Shown: positions 58,131 to 64,000 of the stretch, in pieces
How positions within the stretch are numbered: position 1 is the stretch's first letter
How the letters are laid out: each line of letters begins with the position of its first letter
From: Phalacrocorax aristotelis
Lineage: Eukaryota; Chordata; Aves; Suliformes; Phalacrocoracidae
NCBI RefSeq assembly: GCF_949628215.1
Contig: NC_134276.1
Location: 105,996,756 to 106,060,755 of the forward strand
DNA length: 64,000 nt
Direction: 5' to 3'
The notes under the pieces: generated by a model
Database searches by the model: none
The model's input: only the letters and a program-made list of their open reading frames with translations
What the model was told of the DNA's origin: nothing
Made by a program: the position numbers and the translations under genes

Positions 58131-60927
58131 CATCCAGCAGCTCTTCCCTCCGAATTACGTATTTCTTTGTGAACTGTGAGGTCTTCGTAAGCTCAAGGAC
58201 ATTTGTTGCAACAGAATAAACTTTCATTACGGAAAGCTTAAACTTCTCGAAGAAGACCGTAGTCCCTGTCGGTACGTTTCCCGAAGCCCAGCCCACCCGG
58301 GGTGGAAGTGGGAGTAACGGGGTGAAATCACGAAGCAAAAATTCGGTTGTTGCGGGTGAAAAGCGAGCAAGGCGGTGACGAGGCGCTGTCTGAAGCTGCA
58401 GGCTTGAAACGAAGTCCCGGTGACTCCTTGTGCCCGTACCGCCGGGCGGGACAAAACCCCGCTGCCCCGGGGCACGTCGGCTGACGGGCAGAAGATGGGC
58501 TGCAGGGTGACATCCGAGGCCTTTCTTATGAATAGTTTATACCAGTCTAGGAGATTCTTGGTTAAATATAAAGGAGGTGTAATGGCCCTTTAAATTTCTG
58601 AATCAAGGAAAATTACTCATTCTGACACTTAATGGTGCATCTGAGTAGTTTCTAATGACAGCTTACAAATATATTGCCACTGATGTAATACAGTTCTATA
58701 ACAAGAGAAGTATCATAAGGATTTCTTTGATAACCAGAACGGCGATGTTGGCTGTAGACTGTAGCAAAATGAGGAAAGATTATTTATAAAGTCTCTAGCA
58801 GCTATTTTAGTGGAGACCAAAGAAGTAGGATGCCATGATGCTCTTCATATCAAAATCCTCTTAGCTTATTTTTCACATGCAAAAATGTATATAGAATACA
58901 AGTAATCTGCAAAAAAATGTGCATATATATATGTCCAGTATATATTACCAGGATAATGGTGACATGCATTTAATAAGATCAAAACTATTCCATAGGCAAC
59001 AGAAAATTTCTTTATATTGTGTGGCCCAGCACATTGTAACTTTAAGCCTGTACGGAGTTTCATTGATTTTGGTAGGACTGCTTTACTGTTTAAAGCCACG
59101 CCGTGTTAGAAACACCGTGTTCATATAAAATGTAAATATATGGGAGGACCCTTGTGGAAAAGGTATAGAGGTGGGGAATGTTAAGAAATGGCAGTGTGGA
59201 ATTAAATTAAAGGATAGCTCATAGGGCAACTGCTAAAGCTGATGTAATGGCAATGCATCGATGAGACGAATGAAGAGATGAACTGTGACAAGAAGGTACC
59301 CCGTTAGACGATGGGATGAAGTTTGGACTAGTACAATAGTCTTTCCACCACAGTAAGCATTCATTTCTAACTGCCCAAATACATAGACTTACAAATAAGG
59401 TTTAATTTGGATTTCATTACCATGACTGTGATACGACAGTAAATCCACTGAAATAGGTAGGGCTCCTATAAGCATGACGTCAAATTCCTTTTTTTTCCTG
59501 TTCACTCTTTCGTTTCTCTTGCAAGTGACGCAAATACCCAGAGTACAGGGTTGTCTCCCCAGCATTTCTCTGATTTCTAGTACAGTTTCACAGTACTTTC
59601 ACAGTTTCTTTACATTCCTCTCTTTTATTTCAGCAACAACTAGATCATAGTTTCTATGCTTGTTTTATACAATTGCAGGAAACACCAGCAACTGAGAGGA
59701 TTCTGAATGTGTTTACAGAATTATTGGAAAACTGGTTATAAGGCATATAGTTCATTTAATGTATATCCTTTTTCTGTATGTACTTTGCTGAACAATGGTA
59801 CTCTTAAAAATAGTCTAAGTACTTTGTTAGAAGAGTACAAGACTGCTATCCATATTTTTAATCCTTTTAAGTTAAACACAGTAAAAAAATTTTCACTGAA
59901 CAGCACATAGAGCCCAATGTGGAAGAATTTGTTTGAGATACTCAAACTTCACAGTTATTCTTGGAAAGCTTTCCATAGAGACTCAATTTTAGAATAATAA
60001 AAATAGTCTATAATTAACATCTGCACACAGAATGCCGGTCAGGAATAGCTCTCTTATTTTGTAATAACTATTCTAGTCAAGTTCTTTGTGGAGAAAAGCC
60101 TTTAAGAATTGTGTGGAAGTGCAACACGATTTCAAGACTTGGCTACTTCTTAATGATGTCAGTAATTCATAAACCAAAAGATTACTCTCATTTCATTAGA
60201 TGATCATTCAGAAAATGCTACATTCTTAAATTGCAATGGAATTCTTTCTCATTTTAATGAAACTTTCTGCTGCAAATGCAGAGTATTATGGTACCATCAC
60301 TCTGTTAAAAACCTCTGTGTGAAAACAGTTTTGAAAAAAAAATTGCAAAAATTCTGTGAAACAGTATAAGCCAAAACTCTGACTCTTCGCTTTGGGAATG
60401 TTTCATTTTTCTTAGCTACAGGGTGATAAAAATGAATACAGAGAAATAAATCTATATTAAGAAAATACTCCTTTTGGTGATTTCTCCACTCAAAATAGGT
60501 TTTATCTTGCAGGGGGAACAAAACCAAATTACCCTAGATTTATTTTTCTGCACCTTGCATGCTGATTTCTGGAATAACTGAGATATAATAATATAAAAAT
60601 CAGTACAACAAATTAGAACTGCTAAATGTGGTTACAAAGGTGTTGTGATGTAAATACTGGAACACATTACAGAGAGGTAAGAGAGGAAGATGATTATGAC
60701 TCCTCTTCTCAAAAACATGCGTAGGATAGGGAGAAAAGTAGTGTGCTGCAAGAAGAGAAAGGGCTGTTTAATTAACACTTAGAACAGTAAGATGTTAATT
60801 CCTATGTAGTCACTCCTCAGTCATGGCTTACACATATCAAACTAGAAGACAGTCATGGGAAAGTTAATCAATGTTCCTCCTTGCACCCCCATTAAAAAAA
60901 AAAGTTTAATGAAAGACAATGCTTCCA
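58131..60927. other. Intergenic region upstream of JAM2
   Basis: AT-rich after the CpG island fades near 58500. No coding or RNA gene was recognised. By synteny MRPL39 is expected beyond the right edge; none of its exons was recognised here. Confidence 0.7.
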
Positions 60928-63255
60928 TAGTATCACCGAATCACAGCATGGTAGGAAGGGGTTGGAAGGGACCTCTAGAGATCATATCTTCCAACCCCAC
61001 AGCTTGAGCAAGGCCACCCAGAGCAGGAGGCACAGGACTGCACCCAGGTGGGTTTTGAATGTGTCCAGGGAAGGCGACTCCACAACCTCCCTGGGAAGCC
61101 TGTGCCCCTGCTCTGGCACCCTCACAGGAAAGAAGTCCTTTCTCATACTGAGGTGGAACTTCCTGTGTTCCAGCCTGTGTCCATTGTCCCTTGTCCTGTC
61201 ATTGGGCATCACTGAAAAGAGTCCGGCCCCATCCTCTTGACACCCACCCTCCAGATATTTACAAGCATTGAAAAGATCCACCCTCAATCTTCTCTTCTCC
61301 AGGCTGAACAAACCCAGGTCTCTCAGCCTTTCGTAAGAGAGAGGCTTCAGTCCTCTGATCATCTTCATAGCTCTCTGCTGGACTCTCCCCAGCAGTTCCC
61401 TCTCTTGAACTGGGAAGCCCAGACCAGGACACAGTACTCCAGATGTGGCTTCAGTAGAGTGGAGTGGAGGGGGAGGATAAAACCTCCCTCGACCTGCTGG
61501 CCTCGCTCCTTTTAATGCATCCCAGGATACTATTGGCCTTCTTGGCCACAAGGGCACATTGCTGGCCCATAGTAAACTTGCTGTCCACCAGCACTACAAG
61601 GTCCTTCTTAGTGAAGCCGCTTTCGAGCAGGTCAGCCCTCAACATGTACCGCTGCATAGGGTTGTTCCTCCCCAGGTGCAGGATCTTGCACTTGCTCTTG
61701 TTGAATTTCATGAGGTTCCCCTGGGCCCAGCTCTCCAGCCTGTCCAGGTCTTGCTGGACGGCAGCACAGCCTTCTGGTGTATCACCCACTCCTCCCAGCT
61801 TGGTATCATCAGCAAACTTGCTGAGGGTACACTCTGTCCCTTTGTCCAGGTCACTGATGACTATGTTGACCAGGACTGGATGCAGCACAGGCCCCTGGGG
61901 AACACCGCTAGTGACAGGCCTCCAACCAGACTCTGCTCCATTGATCATGGCCCTCTAAGTTCTGTTGTTGAGCCAGTTCCCAATCCACCTCACTGTCCAC
62001 TCATCTAACCCACACTTCCTAAGCTTACCTGTGAGGATGTTACGGGAGACAGTGTCAAAAGCCTTGCTGAAGTTGAGGTAAACAACATCCACTGCTCTCC
62101 CTTCATCTACCCAGGCAGTCATGTCATCGTAGAAGGCTATCAGATTGGTCAAGCATGATGTCCCCTTGGTGAATGCATGTTGACTACTTCTGATAACTTT
62201 CTTTTCCTCTACATGCCTGGAGATGACCACCAGAAAGAATTGTTCCATCACTTTTTGAGGGATGGAGGTGCAGCTGAGTGGCGTAGAGTTTCCTGGGTGC
62301 TCCTTCTCTCCCTTCTTGAAGACTGGGGTGACACTGGTTACCCTGCAGTCCTTGGGCACCTCTCCTGTCCTCCATGACTTTTCAAACATGATGGAGAGTG
62401 GCCAGCTCCCTCAGCACTCGTGGGTGCATCCCATCGGGACTCACGGATTTGTGAGGATCCATTTTGCCTAGGTGATCTCCGACCCAATCATCTTCAACCA
62501 AGGGGAAGCCTTCCTTTCTCCAGATTTTCCCTCTCACCTCTGGGGGCTGGGGTGCCTGAGGGGCAGCCTTAGCAGTGAAGACTGAAGCAAAGGTGGCATT
62601 CAGTAACTTTGCCTTCTCTGCACCCTGCATCACCAGGGCCTCTACCTCGTTGAGCAGCAGGCCCAGTTTCCCCTGTCTGTCTTTTACTACTGATGTATTT
62701 GAAGAAGCCCTTCTTGTTATCCTTGACACCCCTTGCCAGACTGAGTTCCAAGTGGGCCTTGGCCTTCCTCATTGCAACTCTGCACACCCTGACAACATTC
62801 CTATATTCCTCCCAAGCGACCAGTTCCTTTTTCCACATACTGTAGACCTCCTTCTTCTATTTGAAGTTTTCTAGAAGCTCTTTGCTCAACCATACAGGTC
62901 TCCTGGCTCTTTTGCTTGACTTGTTTGTCCTAGGGATGTACTGATCTTGAGCTTGGAGGAAGTGGTACTTGAATATTGACCAGCTCTCTTGGACCCCACT
63001 GCCTTCTAGAGCCCTAACCCATGGGACTCCTCCAAGCAGGCCTTTGAAGAGGCCAAAGTTGTCTCTCCTGAAGTTCAGGGTTGTAATCCTACTTGTTGCC
63101 CTGCTTCTATCACACATGATCCTGAACTCCACCATCTCATGGTCACTGCAGCCAAGGCTACCCCCAACCCTCACATCCTCAGCCAGCCCTTCTTTGTTCA
63201 TTAGTATAAGGTCCAGCAGCACGTCTTGCCTCGTTGGCTCCTCCACTACCTGTGT
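60928..63255 (-). mobile_element. CR1 LINE, 5'-truncated, about 2.3 kb
   Basis: The left end is the complement of the CR1 3' end (CACCGAATCACAGCATGG, GGTTGGAAGGGACCTCTAG). On the minus strand it carries the end of the AP-type endonuclease (SDHEMVEF region near 63150), the linker, most of the reverse transcriptase with FADDTKLGG (FADD codons 61816-61805), and the C-terminal part. About half of a full CR1 remains. The 5' end is truncated near 63255. Target-site duplications were not identified. Confidence 0.93.
61000..63246 (-). pseudogene. CR1 ORF2 remnant (endonuclease end and reverse transcriptase), inactive
   Basis: Successive open segments on the minus strand (63246-62857, 62838-62569, 62729-62382, 62389-61955, 61948-61451, 61557-60982) together resemble CR1 ORF2p. 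They are separated by at least two in-frame stops (near 62855 and 61951) and at least three frameshifts. Recognisable pieces include VYLNFSKAFDTVS, SGVPQG and FADDTKLGG of reverse transcriptase. No functional product is expected. Confidence 0.9.
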
Positions 63256-64000
63256 CAGAAATTGTCCTCAGGTATATCCCATTCATTAATAAACCTGACA
63301 TATCTTAAGTTTACTCATGGAATTTAAATAGATCAAGTAGTGTAACTTTAGTTTCATGTAGGCAAATGCACAGTTTTATTTTGTTGATGAGCAGGTAGTA
63401 TGGATGTGGGATGGCCTGTGGGTAGCTCATCTCTTTTGTGCCAAGTGAAAGCAGTTCTGCACCACTTTTCCCTTTTCTTTCTCTGCTTTCCTAAGTTCAG
63501 TGTTCTTTAAACTTTTTAGTGCCTTTTAGCTGATCTATAATAGCAGGTAGCCCAGGAAGGTTGTCAATAACTGTCCCTGGTTATGATGAGAGGAGCAGGG
63601 GGGACGATTTAGACTCTGGAACCACTGAGGGAGAAAGTAAAAGACATAGGAAAAAAGCATAATTATACCTATGTCTTTATTTATATGAGGAGTTGGAAAA
63701 CTGATTGTTATTGGAATGTACATTGTTTAGGTTTTGATCAAGAAGACACGTTTGATTATTTTTCCATATTTAAAGTAGAAGAAACAGATTTTTTCATATT
63801 TCTAAAAGAGGAATGTTGCATTTGACGTGGTCAGAGATGCCATCTGAGACTTGGTGCCATAGCCCATGGGTTAAATCTCTGTATACACCTTTTTTCCAAG
63901 CACAATAAATTGTTGTCACATATGTTTGTTCTAGTAGGTGCTGAAGATGGGAGCACGTAGCTGTAGAGTAATTGTTCTTGTGTAATTCTGGGTGCAGCAA
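63256..64000. other. Intergenic sequence at the right edge
   Basis: AT-rich; no gene, repeat family or regulatory element was recognised. Confidence 0.7.

Noticed and set aside
56893-58338. Long open frames on both strands in the JAM2 CpG island
   Set aside because: Same composition artefact. Only the 18-codon JAM2 exon 1 has supporting protein and splice evidence.
58131-64000. Search for MRPL39 exons or the miR-155 host gene, expected nearby by synteny
   Set aside because: No recognisable exon or hairpin was found; they should lie beyond the right edge.
1-64000. CRISPR arrays, operons, insertion sequences or other prokaryotic systems
   Set aside because: The window is vertebrate nuclear DNA. 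The only tandem arrays are micro- or minisatellites without spacers.

Overview
The window is vertebrate nuclear DNA, almost certainly from a bird. It has split genes with GT-AG introns, CpG-island promoters, several CR1 retroposon copies and LTR fragments of avian endogenous-retrovirus type. The exact species cannot be named from the sequence. Gene content and order match the conserved vertebrate block MRPL39 - JAM2 - ATP5PF - GABPA - APP (human chromosome 21q21), with three of those genes visible here.

Layout, left to right. (1) 1-15.2 kb: the 5' half of GABPA on the minus strand. Four coding exons (184 codons) are present; the Pointed and ETS-domain exons lie beyond the left edge. (2) 14.5-15.8 kb: a CpG island acting as a head-to-head promoter for GABPA (minus) and ATP5PF (plus). 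It holds a close inverted pair of ETS-type GGAA sites, a ZNF143-type site, a CCAAT box and a GC box. (3) 15.5-19.8 kb: complete ATP5PF (ATP synthase coupling factor 6, 107 aa, three coding exons) on the plus strand, ending in an AATAAA signal. (4) 20.2-57.7 kb: complete JAM2 on the minus strand, tail-to-tail with ATP5PF. It has ten coding exons (295 aa), including a 16-nt microexon and a GC-AG intron just before the last exon. Its first intron is about 22 kb. (5) 57.2-58.1 kb: the JAM2 CpG-island promoter. (6) 58.1-64 kb: intergenic DNA with a 2.3-kb decayed CR1 LINE on the minus strand.

Functionally, GABPA encodes an ETS transcription factor known to drive nuclear genes for mitochondrial proteins. 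It is divergently paired with ATP5PF, a mitochondrial ATP synthase subunit, and the shared promoter carries ETS sites, which suggests joint and autoregulatory control. JAM2 is an unrelated junctional adhesion molecule.

I found no undescribed biological system. The most informative observations are the JAM2 GC-AG intron and microexon, the shared ETS-bearing promoter, the convergent ATP5PF/JAM2 ends, and a GC-rich unidentified segment at 31.4-32.3 kb. All gene models come from reading splice sites and protein similarity by eye; UTR ends and transcription starts are estimates.
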